A stretch of 64,000 bases of DNA from Fen-1254 sp963769605 (GCA_963769605.1 CAVYML010000003.1:372001-436000), one strand, 5' to 3'; counted from the stretch's first letter, positions 15,289-23,827 are shown. The notes: generated by a model not told the origin, from the sequence alone. Translations and numbers: made by a program.

Positions 15289-16209
15289 TCAATATAAATA
15301 GCAAATGAGCGGGATGCCGAAAAACGGCACTTTGGCAACACATGTCCGGGCGACAGCTTCACCTGAACGCTTGGCACGTTTGAGGAAGAAGCGTTTGTAT
15401 TCGGGATAATACTGAACGGCGCGAACAGCAGCATCAGTGAAAGCAATCTTGAGATATTTATTGCCATCCTTACTTGAGCGATGATGTACGGTTCTGTTGG
15501 AATTGTCGGCAGCTGGTACGAGACGGCAATAGGAGACAAACTTCTTATCCGAATCGAAGCGTTCGATGCCATCGATTTCGAGATAGATGGTAAAAGCAGA
15601 TATCTTGCCGATCCCTGGAATGTCCAAGAGGCGTTGAATATCATCGTTGGGGATAAGCACAGGATGTAATGATTTTTCGAGATTCAATATCTGATCGCTC
15701 AAGGTATCTCGTATATGTTCTGAGACGGCAAGCTGGAAATGGTATGGATCGGGAACAGAGCCGTTAAATTTGGCCTGAATGCTCTTGATGCGCCGCAGAG
15801 TATCGGAGCGCTGCTGGACAATGCGAAGGCGCACACGCATAGTATCGCGCAGTCCTCGCAATTCACGACTGATTTTATGAGCTCGTGGAATGAGGCCTTG
15901 TCGTAAGAGTAAAGCGAGAGTTTTCGAATCAATTTTATCGGTTTTAACCTTAGCATAACATATGGCTTTGAGATATTTGGCATGGGCAAGTGTGAGTTCG
16001 ATACCGTTATCAGTGAGCAGATCATCGAGCCAGTACCAACCGGTTGTGGATTCAACAACTGCCTTATGAGGATCAGGCAGAGAGTGAAAGTATTCGAGAA
16101 CAAGTTTATCGTCATTGGCAACACGTTGTCGTTTTACGATTGTGCCATCGTCATCCATCGTTGTGATATAAGAGTTATCGGAATGCAAATCAATACCTGA
16201 GTAATACAT
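15289..16209 (-). CDS. IS110-family transposase, IS-B, with premature in-frame TGA
   Basis: 306 residues to the first stop. YSGIDLHSDNSYI opens the DEDD domain, and LLDIPGIGKISAFTIYLEIDGIERF is the transposase_20 hairpin. The same frame continues past the TGA for 61 codons (to 15100) and contains KLAKIVYYILKNKTQYKGF, the normal IS110 C-terminal helix. The stop therefore interrupts a longer protein. The segment before it (VPFFGIPLICYLY) does not look like the family and may be an insertion of a small palindrome. Both copies share the stop, so it predates their duplication; readthrough is possible but unproven. Confidence 0.85.
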   Translation of the reverse strand: MYYSGIDLHSDNSYITTMDDDGTIVKRQRVANDDKLVLEYFHSLPDPHKAVVESTTGWYWLDDLLTDNGIELTLAHAKYLKAICYAKVKTDKIDSKTLALLLRQGLIPRAHKISRELRGLRDTMRVRLRIVQQRSDTLRRIKSIQAKFNGSVPDPYHFQLAVSEHIRDTLSDQILNLEKSLHPVLIPNDDIQRLLDIPGIGKISAFTIYLEIDGIERFDSDKKFVSYCRLVPAADNSNRTVHHRSSKDGNKYLKIAFTDAAVRAVQYYPEYKRFFLKRAKRSGEAVARTCVAKVPFFGIPLICYLY

Positions 16210-16310
16210 GGGAATCTCCTTAGATTGTGTATGTTATAGTTTGGCGATTATTAATATACATAATCGGGAGATTCCTTTTTGGTAATATCCAGGCGCTCAA
16301 GCTGTTATGT

Positions 16311-16578
16311 AAAAAGTCAAGAGGTCAATAAAAATATTTAGGACATTATTTCGTCTCCATTCTCTGGGATAGAATGCAAGATAGAATAATAAAAGAATCA
16401 TCCTGTTATAAACAGTTCCCGCATAAAACACGAGACTGCAAGAAGTGTGAATGAGATTCAAAAAAGTGCGGCTGTAATCTGACGGTAATCCTGACGAACA
16501 AAGTTCATCGGGACAAGCTTGAGCAAACAGTCCGCACCGATATTTATAGGATTCCTTTATTCTATAATTGCATAGTAC
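16311..16578 (-). ncRNA. Candidate bridge/seeker RNA region of IS-A
   Basis: About 270 bases between the transposase stop and the right end, with no gene. The corresponding region of the element at 11561 shares only its ends (GTTATGTAAAAAGTCAAGAGG and GAGnAAACAGTCC). It is deleted in copy 1. Its position fits the guide RNA of IS1111-type elements, but expression is unknown. Confidence 0.4.
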
Positions 16579-17706
16579 TTACGCGACAAGAGCGTAGACA
16601 TATTGTTCTTGGTTGAGCCAAACATGGCGAACTCTTTTTAGGAGTTTCTTTGCAATGCGAATGATGGCGTCTTGAGGCTTCATCCGCTTGGTAAGTTCTT
16701 TGAATTTGAGAGTCAAAGCAGGATCTTCTTTGACAGCAACCCATGCGGATTCGATCATGAGAGATCGCAGGAATTTATTCTGTCTGTAAGAAATGCCGTT
16801 TACATAGACCTTCTTATCAGAGGTCTGTGTTGAAGGGACAAGCCCGACAAAATTGGCAAGAGCATCGTCATTGTGGAAACGTTTCATGTCTATAATTTCG
16901 GTGTAGAGCGACATTGCCGAAATGAAGGCAATGCCTGGAATGCCCTGTAGTACATTCATAATGGGGGCTATTTTTTGTTGCCGGGCTTCTTTGCGCAGTT
17001 GTTTAAGCACGTTCTTATTGTGCTCGCGGATTTCTTTGAGCTGGATAATCAAATTCTGGAGCGTAAAATTGCCGGCGGGAGTAAGCAGTTGAAGTTTCTC
17101 AAGCCATAGGATGAAGGCGTGGGACCAACGGTTATTGCCGGAGAATTGGAGAGGAATCTGTATTCCTTGAGCATAGAGGAGTCCTTTGATTCTGTTTTTT
17201 ATTCGAGTTTGAGATTGAATGATCCTGTATCGCAGCCGCATAAGCATACGTAATTCTTCTTGGAAAGTATCGGGAATATAGATTCCGTGGAGAGATTTAT
17301 TTTCAAGTTCACGGGAGAGCTTGCGAGAATCAATGGGATCGCATTTGTTGACTCGTTCTTTGTTCATAGTCGGAACGTCGGCAGGATTGCAGACGATGCA
17401 ATCGATGTTGTTTTGTCGGAAGATGCGCAGTGCCCAGAAACCGCAGAAACCGGCTTCGTAGACGATATGATAAATGCCGTCGGGATAATGTTTCTTGAGA
17501 TAGGTAATGAGTTCAAGAGGTGCTGGATTCATAGAGAAGGTTTTGAGTTCCAAGCCATCGAGACGTATGGTGACTTTCCAGTTCTTGAGATGTGCATCAA
17601 TACCAACGAAAAAGTGAGCGTTGGCGAATGAGATTGTCTGTGCGATATTCATAAAATATTTCCTTATGTTTAGTTGAATTCGCTGTAAGATAATTATTTT
17701 AAACAT
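16579..17706 (-). CDS. IS110-family transposase (DEDD), IS-A copy 2
   Basis: 375 residues, identical in sequence to the protein at 7422-8549: DEDD domain from FVGIDAHLKNW and transposase_20 domain from about residue 245. Because this copy keeps both subterminal repeats and the non-coding right end, it is the better candidate for an active element. Confidence 0.93.
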   Translation of the reverse strand: MFKIIILQRIQLNIRKYFMNIAQTISFANAHFFVGIDAHLKNWKVTIRLDGLELKTFSMNPAPLELITYLKKHYPDGIYHIVYEAGFCGFWALRIFRQNNIDCIVCNPADVPTMNKERVNKCDPIDSRKLSRELENKSLHGIYIPDTFQEELRMLMRLRYRIIQSQTRIKNRIKGLLYAQGIQIPLQFSGNNRWSHAFILWLEKLQLLTPAGNFTLQNLIIQLKEIREHNKNVLKQLRKEARQQKIAPIMNVLQGIPGIAFISAMSLYTEIIDMKRFHNDDALANFVGLVPSTQTSDKKVYVNGISYRQNKFLRSLMIESAWVAVKEDPALTLKFKELTKRMKPQDAIIRIAKKLLKRVRHVWLNQEQYVYALVA

Positions 17707-17726
17707 AACTTCTGACGGAATGAGCG

Positions 17727-17844
17727 CGGGTGGATTTTACCGCGTGAAAAAGTTTATGAATAAATTAAAGGGTTGGAGCACACGCGGCGATAGTGCAACT
17801 TGAAAGTTATCAGCGCCGTCAGCTTAGTGCCAATCCGTTAGGGC
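17727..17844 (+). other. attC right half leading to the YCII cassette
   Basis: Contains CCGCGTG (17740-17746) and CACGCGG (17781-17787) as perfect arms. It ends with GCCAATCC-GTTAGGGC (17837-17844), a good R' box. GCCAATCC-GTTATGC at about 27089 is the equivalent end of another site. Confidence 0.55.
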
Positions 17845-17888
17845 GCAATGCTCGGCACTGTAATTTTATTTGTAACATTGGAGACCCC

Positions 17889-18224
17889 ATGACAACAATC
17901 ACCGACGATTTTATGCGGCAGATGCTTTCTAAAACCAAAAGCTATTCCCTCGTTGTTTTGAAAGCAACTCCGAAAAGAAACGAGCCTGACGTAGACAAAA
18001 TCGTTTGGGAACACGGACGGAGAAATTTTGCTCTCCGCGCAGACGGTTTACTATCAATTGTTTGTCCAGTTGTTGGTGATGGTGAAGTAAGAGGTGTGGG
18101 GATCTTTAATGCAGGTACCGAAGAGGTTAAGAAGATCATGGACGAAGATCCGGCAGTAAAAGCGGGAGTCCTCGTCTACGAAATAGTTAGCTGTCGGAGT
18201 TTTCCAGGAGACTCTTTACCTTAG
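17889..18224 (+). CDS. YCII-related small protein (integron cassette)
   Basis: About 111 residues: MTTITDDFMRQMLSKTKSY..., with IVWEHGRRNFALRADGLL and VKAGVLVYEIVSCRSFPGD. It resembles YCII (muconolactone-isomerase-like, ferredoxin-fold) proteins, where a His/Asp pair is thought to be the active centre. The His of WEHGRRN is present. A GGAG site lies 5 bases before the ATG at 17889. The cassette is exactly framed by GTTAGGGCGCAATGC (17837) and GCATTGCGCCCTAAC (18251-18265). The reaction is unknown. Confidence 0.75.
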   Translation: MTTITDDFMRQMLSKTKSYSLVVLKATPKRNEPDVDKIVWEHGRRNFALRADGLLSIVCPVVGDGEVRGVGIFNAGTEEVKKIMDEDPAVKAGVLVYEIVSCRSFPGDSLP

Positions 18225-18250
18225 TAAAGATCAACTTTATTAACACATTG

Positions 18251-18267
18251 GCATTGCGCCCTAACCA
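18251..18267 (+). other. attC R'' box at the end of the YCII cassette
   Basis: GCATTGCGCCCTAACCA, complementary to the cassette start at 17837. An IS-B right end begins directly after it. Confidence 0.65.
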
Positions 18268-18874
18268 TTTTAAAAAGGAAAGAGTGTGCGCCAAGAGAAG
18301 CTTGGCGTTTCTTACAGGGTGCAAGTCCCTGTTGGGTAAGGCAAAACCAGCCACCCATATCGAGTCTTGCAGGAGTGAAAGTAATGACATAACTGAAGCG
18401 TAGACAGAGAATCACATAGACCGTAGGCGAAACCGCATTGGCTTAAGCCCGCAACAGCTTCGTAACCTTAATGAAACAGATGACGATGGTGTACTCTTAT
18501 CAGAAGTCAACACAAAGAGACCGGAAAATAAAATGGTGAGGTCTTGGAGGGTCTGTCGGAGTAGAGAGCACGGTATGTGTGGAGAGAAACGTCAGAGAAC
18601 TTGGGATACCCTGTGTGTTCCTTGAGCATCGGATGGCATACGGATAATGAGCCACATAAGGGGAAACCCGGAAACGGAGGTAGGCCGAAGCCTAAACCGA
18701 AGGCAGCAAGGTAAGACTACGCGAAAAACCAAGTAGTGTGCTGAAGACCACAGGGAGTCAGATGAGTTCATAGTACTCAGAGAACGGGAGAGCCGTTCAC
18801 ACGTTCCAGAACAAGGGAACATGGGGAAGGGACTCACAACAACACGAAGCCTGTAAAGGAAACATTGGCCGAGC

Positions 18875-20191
18875 ATGAAGAACCGGATACCAATGCGAAC
18901 CTCACTGCAGGGAATAGCGAAGAAGGCGAAACAAGAATGCGCCTATCGATTTCGCAATCTCACAGTGATGCTTAGCGAGGAAAACCTTAAGGAATGCTGG
19001 AGGGACATCCGCAAGGATGCCGCCTACGGAGTAGACCAAGTCAGTGGACAGGACTACGAAGAACACCTTGAGGAGAATGTACATGACCTTGTGGAGCGAC
19101 TGAAGAGAAAAGCGTATAGGGCGAAATTGGTGCGCAGACAGTATATTCCCAAAGGAGACGGAAAGATGCGTCCGTTGGGAATACCGGCAACAGAGGATAA
19201 GCTATTGCAACTGGCGGTAAAGAAACCGTTGGAAGCAATCTACGAGCAAGATTTCCTGTCTTGCAGCTACGGATATCGGCCAGACACAGGAGCAAAGCAA
19301 GCGGTGATAGATTTAACAGCAATGCTTCAGTTTGGAAGCTATCGGTATATAGTAGAAATGGACATCAAAAGCTACTTCGACAGCATCGACCATGAATGGC
19401 TGATGCGGATGTTGGAGTTGCGAGTAGATGATAAACCGTTTTTACGGCTTATCAAGAAGTGGCTGAATGCAGGAGTGTTGAACACAGATGGGAAGGTTTT
19501 GCATCCTATCGCAGGAACGCCACAAGGCGGAATCATTTCTCCGCTGTTGGCGAACGTGTATCTGCACTATGTTCTGGACTTGTGGTTTGAAAAAGTAGTA
19601 AAGCCTCGATGTGGAAGCAGGGCAAATCTCATCCGCTATGCAGATGATAGTGTCTGTATTTTTGAGCGAGAAGAAGATGCGAACTGGTTTCGCAAGGCGT
19701 TAGAGGAGCGGCTGAAGAAATTCAAGTTGGATTTATCGGCGGAGAAAACACGCGTCATACAATTTGACCGTGTGCAGAATGCAGGAGAGACCAGCTTTGA
19801 TTTTCTCGGATTTGAGTTTCGCTGGGGCAAAGACCGAAAAGGGAAGCCCAATCTGAAACGGCGTACGTCGCGGAAGAAACTGAGGAACTCAATGAAGAAC
19901 TTCACGCAGTGGTGTCGAACGAATCGACATCAAAGACTGCCGAAGTTGTTCGCTACGCTCAATGCCAAGCTGACGGGCTATTACAATTACTATGGAGTGA
20001 TAGGGAACAGTAGTAGTCTGAACGAATTCTACTACCATGTGCAACGCACGCTCTATTCTTGGTTGAATCGAAGGAGTCAACGCCATAGCTACAGGTGGGA
20101 GACCTTTGCACAACTACTGGAGCGTTATCGAGTGCCTACACCTCGTATTACCCAGAAACCGCGAGTTCAACTGTCATTGAGGTTTGCATGA
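18875..20191 (+). CDS. ltrA: Group II intron reverse transcriptase/maturase
   Basis: 438 residues. The reverse transcriptase fingers and palm are clear: LRPLGIP-like KMRPLGIPATEDK, DIKSYFDSIDH, GTPQGGIISPLLANVYLH and the catalytic LIRYADDSVCIF (YADD), then LDLSAEKTRVI and FDFLGFEF. The maturase domain X follows (LNAKLTGYYNYYGVIGNSSSLNEF). There is no HNH endonuclease domain at the C-terminus, as expected for class C introns. It supports splicing and retrohoming of the surrounding intron and may act in trans on the fragment at 23857. Confidence 0.95.
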   Translation: MKNRIPMRTSLQGIAKKAKQECAYRFRNLTVMLSEENLKECWRDIRKDAAYGVDQVSGQDYEEHLEENVHDLVERLKRKAYRAKLVRRQYIPKGDGKMRPLGIPATEDKLLQLAVKKPLEAIYEQDFLSCSYGYRPDTGAKQAVIDLTAMLQFGSYRYIVEMDIKSYFDSIDHEWLMRMLELRVDDKPFLRLIKKWLNAGVLNTDGKVLHPIAGTPQGGIISPLLANVYLHYVLDLWFEKVVKPRCGSRANLIRYADDSVCIFEREEDANWFRKALEERLKKFKLDLSAEKTRVIQFDRVQNAGETSFDFLGFEFRWGKDRKGKPNLKRRTSRKKLRNSMKNFTQWCRTNRHQRLPKLFATLNAKLTGYYNYYGVIGNSSSLNEFYYHVQRTLYSWLNRRSQRHSYRWETFAQLLERYRVPTPRITQKPRVQLSLRFA

Positions 20192-20220
20192 GCCTTATGC
20201 GGAAGCGAGTTTTTGCTGAA

Positions 20221-20253
20221 GAGCCCGGTGCGAGAAAACCGCACGCCGGGATC
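20221..20253 (+). ncRNA. Group II intron domain V
   Basis: GAGCCCGGTGCGAGAAAACCGCACGCCGGGATC folds into the characteristic short hairpin with GAAA-type loop and bulge. Domain VI follows with the branch-point region GAGTAATCGG. Confidence 0.8.
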
Positions 20254-20855
20254 CGTGCGGGGGGCATTGAGTAATCGGTGTCCCTACCGCGATTCCCGCA
20301 GAGCGGGATTTCGAAGGCTCAACAAGTAAATAATATACTCCCGATGCATTCCGCGATAGCGGAATGCTGAGTTCATTGACAACATTTGTTGACGACTAAG
20401 CTCGATCGAAGGCACGCGATGACGTAAGCCGATAATCTATCGAGAAGAAACCGAGCAATAAGCAAGGCGTCCAAACCATCCCGATTAAAAACGTATCGGG
20501 ACAAGTCTTTACGGGTAAACGAATGATCATGCAAAACAGAACAAGATATTCGCTTCTCAGCGACTGAGTCCCAGATATTATAACAACGGAGTCTAAAGTT
20601 GACGCACGCAATGCATGCGACATTATCGGGCCTCCGGCTCAATCCAGGCGACGATGTTTTAAGCCATCAGTTAGGCATGCGGGTGAGCGCCTTTGGCGCC
20701 ATGGCGTAAAGCGCCACTTTGCACACGCGGCCATTGCTGCGATTTTCCCGAAGGGATTCCTTACGGAACTGTCGGATAATCGGCTGACCCTTGAATCCTT
20801 TATATTGTGTTTTGTTCTTTAAGATGTAATAGACAATCTTCGCAAGTTTCCCGCA

Positions 20856-21776
20856 TCAATATAAATAGCAAATGAGCGGGATGCCGAAAAACGGCACTTT
20901 GGCAACACATGTCCGGGCGACAGCTTCACCTGAACGCTTGGCACGTTTGAGGAAGAAGCGTTTGTATTCGGGATAATACTGAACGGCGCGAACAGCAGCA
21001 TCAGTGAAAGCAATCTTGAGATATTTATTGCCATCCTTACTTGAGCGATGATGTACGGTTCTGTTGGAATTGTCGGCAGCTGGTACGAGACGGCAATAGG
21101 AGACAAACTTCTTATCCGAATCGAAGCGTTCGATGCCATCGATTTCGAGATAGATGGTAAAAGCAGATATCTTGCCGATCCCTGGAATGTCCAAGAGGCG
21201 TTGAATATCATCGTTGGGGATAAGCACAGGATGTAATGATTTTTCGAGATTCAATATCTGATCGCTCAAGGTATCTCGTATATGTTCTGAGACGGCAAGC
21301 TGGAAATGGTATGGATCGGGAACAGAGCCGTTAAATTTGGCCTGAATGCTCTTGATGCGCCGCAGAGTATCGGAGCGCTGCTGGACAATGCGAAGGCGCA
21401 CACGCATAGTATCGCGCAGTCCTCGCAATTCACGACTGATTTTATGAGCTCGTGGAATGAGGCCTTGTCGTAAGAGTAAAGCGAGAGTTTTCGAATCAAT
21501 TTTATCGGTTTTAACCTTAGCATAACATATGGCTTTGAGATATTTGGCATGGGCAAGTGTGAGTTCGATACCGTTATCAGTGAGCAGATCATCGAGCCAG
21601 TACCAACCGGTTGTGGATTCAACAACCGCCTTATGAGGATCAGGCAGGGAATGAAAGTATTCGAGAACAAGTTTATCGTCATTGGCAACACGTTGTCGTT
21701 TTACGATTGTGCCATCGTCATCCATCGTTGTGATATAAGAGTTATCGGAATGCAAATCAATACCTGAGTAATACAT
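20856..21776 (-). CDS. IS110-family transposase, IS-B copy 2, with premature in-frame TGA
   Basis: 306 residues identical to the product at 15289-16209, including the TGA after ...PLICYLY and the continuing 61-codon tail with KLAKIVYYILKNK. Identity of both copies shows that an element with this stop codon was recently duplicated. Either the interrupted product works, the stop is read through, or another source moved the element. Confidence 0.85.
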   Translation of the reverse strand: MYYSGIDLHSDNSYITTMDDDGTIVKRQRVANDDKLVLEYFHSLPDPHKAVVESTTGWYWLDDLLTDNGIELTLAHAKYLKAICYAKVKTDKIDSKTLALLLRQGLIPRAHKISRELRGLRDTMRVRLRIVQQRSDTLRRIKSIQAKFNGSVPDPYHFQLAVSEHIRDTLSDQILNLEKSLHPVLIPNDDIQRLLDIPGIGKISAFTIYLEIDGIERFDSDKKFVSYCRLVPAADNSNRTVHHRSSKDGNKYLKIAFTDAAVRAVQYYPEYKRFFLKRAKRSGEAVARTCVAKVPFFGIPLICYLY

Positions 21777-21941
21777 GGGAATCTCCTTAGATTGTGTATG
21801 TTATAGTTTGGCGATTATTAATATACATAATCGGGAGATTCCTTTTTGGTAATATCCAGGCGCTCAAGCTGGCAAAATAACGATATGGTGGAATATACAT
21901 ACAATTATATGTATATTAAGATAGATAGTTAAGAGAATAAT

Positions 21942-22229
21942 ATGAGTGAAATAGCGATATTTGAATGGGATGAAAATAAGGATAGGCTCAACCAGAAGAA
22001 ACATAACCTTTCGTTTGGAGTAGCTCAATATGCTTTTAATGATTCTAAAAGAATAATTGCGAAGGATATAGAGCATAGTAAAGGAGAAGAAAGGTTTTAT
22101 TGTTTTGGGAAAGTCGATGAAAAGATAGTCACGGTGCGTTTTACCTATAGGAATAACAAAATTAGAATCATTGGAGCAGGATATTGGAGAAAAGGAAATG
22201 AAATATATGAAAAAACAAATAAAATATAG
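21942..22229 (+). CDS. brnT: BrnT family toxin (RNase)
   Basis: 95 residues with the BrnT pattern: FEWDENKDRLNQKKHNLSF near the start and the C-terminal VTVRFTYRNNKIRIIGAGYWRKGNE. BrnT is a RelE-like ribonuclease that arrests growth until bound by BrnA. The usual C-terminal RxxSAR-like part reads IRIIGAGYWRK here, so activity could be altered. The gene overlaps brnA. The cassette ends with TTTTTGCCAGTAAC at about 22457-22470, complementary to CTGGCAAAAT near 21868. Confidence 0.85.
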   Translation: MSEIAIFEWDENKDRLNQKKHNLSFGVAQYAFNDSKRIIAKDIEHSKGEERFYCFGKVDEKIVTVRFTYRNNKIRIIGAGYWRKGNEIYEKTNKI

Positions 22230-22440
22230 CGATGAAAAAATAGGGAAGGTGGAAATCGTTAAAGATTTTTTACCTAAGCCTGAAGATCTAATATTCAAAG
22301 AAGGCACAATCAAAATAACGTTGAACCTAAGCAAATCAAGCGTTGATTTCTTTAAAGGAATTGCGCAAAAACATGGAAGTCAATACCAAAGAGTTATAAG
22401 AAATCTGCTCGATAGGTATGCTTCTCACTATTCTCAATAA
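22198..22440 (+). CDS. brnA: BrnA family antitoxin
   Basis: About 80 residues starting MKYMKKQIKYSDEKIG. The C-terminal half, TIKITLNLSKSSVDFFKGIAQKHGSQYQRVIRNLLDRYA, is a ribbon-helix-helix domain that binds the promoter and neutralises BrnT. The ATG at 22198 follows a GGAG site by about 8 bases and overlaps brnT by 32 bases. Toxin-antitoxin cassettes are common in long chromosomal integrons, where they oppose cassette loss (general knowledge). Confidence 0.85.
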   Translation: MKYMKKQIKYSDEKIGKVEIVKDFLPKPEDLIFKEGTIKITLNLSKSSVDFFKGIAQKHGSQYQRVIRNLLDRYASHYSQ

Positions 22441-22462
22441 AATTATAGCTTAAGCATTTTTG

Positions 22463-22620
22463 CCAGTAACCATTTTAAAAAGGCAAAGTTCCCGCAGAGC
22501 GGGATTTCGAAGGCTCAACAAGTAAATAATATTCTCCCGATGCGTTCTGCGATAGCGGAACGCTGAATTCGTTGACAACATTTGTTGACGACTAAACTCG
22601 ATTGAAGGTAGGCGATATTT
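22463..22620 (+). repeat. attC R'' plus orphan IS-B right end, intron-free
   Basis: CCAGTAACCA|TTTTAAAAAGGCAAAGTTCCCGCAGAGCGGG, then ...CAACAAGTAAATAATATTCTCCCGATGCG and TTGACAACATTTGTTGACGACTAA. It follows the IS-B right end to about 22620 and then departs. No transposase remains. It is the empty reference site for the intron. Confidence 0.7.
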
Positions 22621-22925
22621 ATTTCAATAGTTTTTCATTATTATTGTATTTTTCAATTTTCAAATATTTGGTCAACGGCTGTTATTCAATACCCATAGAG
22701 GATATAGTGCAATGGCTCAGTTCAACCAAATATTATCATCACTTGGGCACAAGTATTTTTAGTCCAAGTAGGGACAAAATCCTTAACGTTTGGTTGCCCA
22801 CAATGTATATTCGCAAAATAATGCAATCACATCTGCGTACAGGTACTCATTAACCTAAGCATTTCATCATTCTATCTATCAGAGATTCCAATATAAATAA
22901 CAGATTAGCTCACGTAATACTAACG
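22621..22925. other. Gene-poor stretch
   Basis: AT-rich sequence between the IS-B remnant and the PD40 gene. I see no convincing gene, attC or hairpin. It may include the deleted 5' part of the PD40 cassette. Confidence 0.3.
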
Positions 22926-23813
22926 ATGGTCTATACTTTGATGCTCGTTACCACTTATACTTATAGTCAAACGGGCAATGTCTCCGTTGACTATTTCGGC
23001 CAGACACCGCCGGGAACAACACCCATAATTTTTGCACCAGGAATCATCTCCCTTGATGACAGGTTCGAGGCCCGTGGGGCATTTTCTCCGAACGGAAAAG
23101 AATTCTATTTTACAGTTACAAATGAAAAGTTTTCGGCACAGAAGATATTATTCTGCAAGTATTTGAATGGCAAATGGACGAAACCAGATACATCAAGTTT
23201 TTCTAAGACATATAATAATCATGAACCATTTTTTTCATTCGATGGTCAAAGGTTATATTTCACATCAGACAGAGACAGCCGGACTAAGGAGAATAAAAGA
23301 GACCTGTTTTTTGTAAACAGACTGAAAGATGGATGGTCAGAACCAATTAAACTGGATACTCCGATCAATTCAGATTACAAAGAGAACTATTTCTGTCAGT
23401 CAAGAAATGGCACAATTTATTTTGCGTCGAATAGGCCAGGGGGAAATGGGTCGAGTGACATTTATCTTGTAACGTCAAACGCTGGAAAATATGGTGTACT
23501 CCAAAATCTCGGAAGCAGAATAAACAAAGGCTATGCTGTGGATCCTTGTATTGCACCCGATGAGAGCTATATAATATTTGCGTCAGCGCGAAAATGGTTT
23601 AGGTGGAACACTGATTTATACATAAGTTTTAAAAAAGATGGGACTTGGACCGAGCCGGTAGACATGGGAGATTTGATCGATACAGACGCCGATGAATACG
23701 GAGCCTTTTTTTCTCCAGATGGTAAATACTTGTTCTTTGTTAGACATGACGGGAAAAAAGGCAAAATATACTGGGTAGATGCAAGTATTATAGACAGATT
23801 CAGAAATAAGTAA
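22926..23813 (+). CDS. Secreted PD40/WD40-like beta-propeller protein (cassette)
   Basis: 295 residues made of PD40-type repeats: GAFSPNGKEFYFTV, PFFSFDGQRLYFTSDRD, NGTIYFASNRPGG, CIAPDESYIIFASAR and AFFSPDGKYLFFVRHDGKKG. These blades resemble those of TolB and of exported Bacteroidota proteins. The N-terminus MVYTLMLVTTYTYSQ is hydrophobic. The frame is open upstream and would encode a longer signal-like segment (RLAHVILTMVYTLM...) but with no standard start codon, so the 5' end may be damaged. Substrate or partner is unknown. The cassette ends at the R'' box GCGCTAACCA (23828-23837). Confidence 0.75.
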   Translation: MVYTLMLVTTYTYSQTGNVSVDYFGQTPPGTTPIIFAPGIISLDDRFEARGAFSPNGKEFYFTVTNEKFSAQKILFCKYLNGKWTKPDTSSFSKTYNNHEPFFSFDGQRLYFTSDRDSRTKENKRDLFFVNRLKDGWSEPIKLDTPINSDYKENYFCQSRNGTIYFASNRPGGNGSSDIYLVTSNAGKYGVLQNLGSRINKGYAVDPCIAPDESYIIFASARKWFRWNTDLYISFKKDGTWTEPVDMGDLIDTDADEYGAFFSPDGKYLFFVRHDGKKGKIYWVDASIIDRFRNK

Positions 23814-23827
23814 CATTTGCTATGGGA

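Larger units (their letters stand above)
14738..16288 (-). mobile_element. IS-B copy 1 (IS1111-like), inserted in an attC
   Basis: Bounded by TAACCA|TTTTAAAAAGG on the left and GGTAATAT|CCAGGCGCTCAAG on the right, so removing it restores TAACCAGGCGCTCAAG, an ordinary attC half. Subterminal inverted repeats are AAAAAGG (14742-14748) and CCTTTTT (16275-16281). The region 14756-16304 recurs at 20323-21871 with only scattered substitutions. There is a long non-coding right end (14738 to about 15099). Relative to the other copies, about 30 bases around TTCCCGCAGAGCGGG are missing from the right end. Confidence 0.78.
16304..17726 (-). mobile_element. IS-A copy 2, apparently full length
   Basis: Inserted between CGCTCAAGCT (end of the IS-B target) and TGAGCG (17721-17726), that is, within an attC stem. 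Subterminal inverted repeats GTTATGT (16304-16310) and ACATAAC (17703-17709). The 3' non-coding end is complete, unlike in copy 1. It sits head-to-tail with IS-B copy 1. Confidence 0.78.
18286..20293 (+). mobile_element. Group IIC intron (complete, with ORF)
   Basis: The 5' end GTGCG fits the GUGYG consensus. Domain V is at 20221-20253. The 3' end is CCCTACCGCGAT. Boundaries are set by comparison with the empty site at 22484-22489: AAAAAGGAAAGAGT|intron|TCCCGCAGAGC versus AAAAAGGCAAAGT-TCCCGCAGAGC. The 3' exon starts with a perfect hairpin, TCCCGC-AGA-GCGGGA. The host is the right end of IS-B. Confidence 0.85.
18268..21855 (-). mobile_element. IS-B copy 2, carrying a nested group II intron
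   Basis: Same boundaries as copy 1: TAACCA|TTTTAAAAAGG at 18268 and GGTAATAT|CCAGGCGCTCAAG at 21855. The 2,008-bp intron at 18286-20293 lies inside its right end; without it the element is about 1.58 kb. The right end here retains TCCCGCAGAGCGGGATTTCGAAGG, which copy 1 has lost. The intact, unoccupied form of this end is seen at 22473. Confidence 0.75.

Noticed and set aside
15286..15290. Selenocysteine insertion at the IS-B TGA
   Set aside because: IS110 transposases have no selenoprotein relatives and no SECIS-like loop is apparent; a premature stop or readthrough is simpler.
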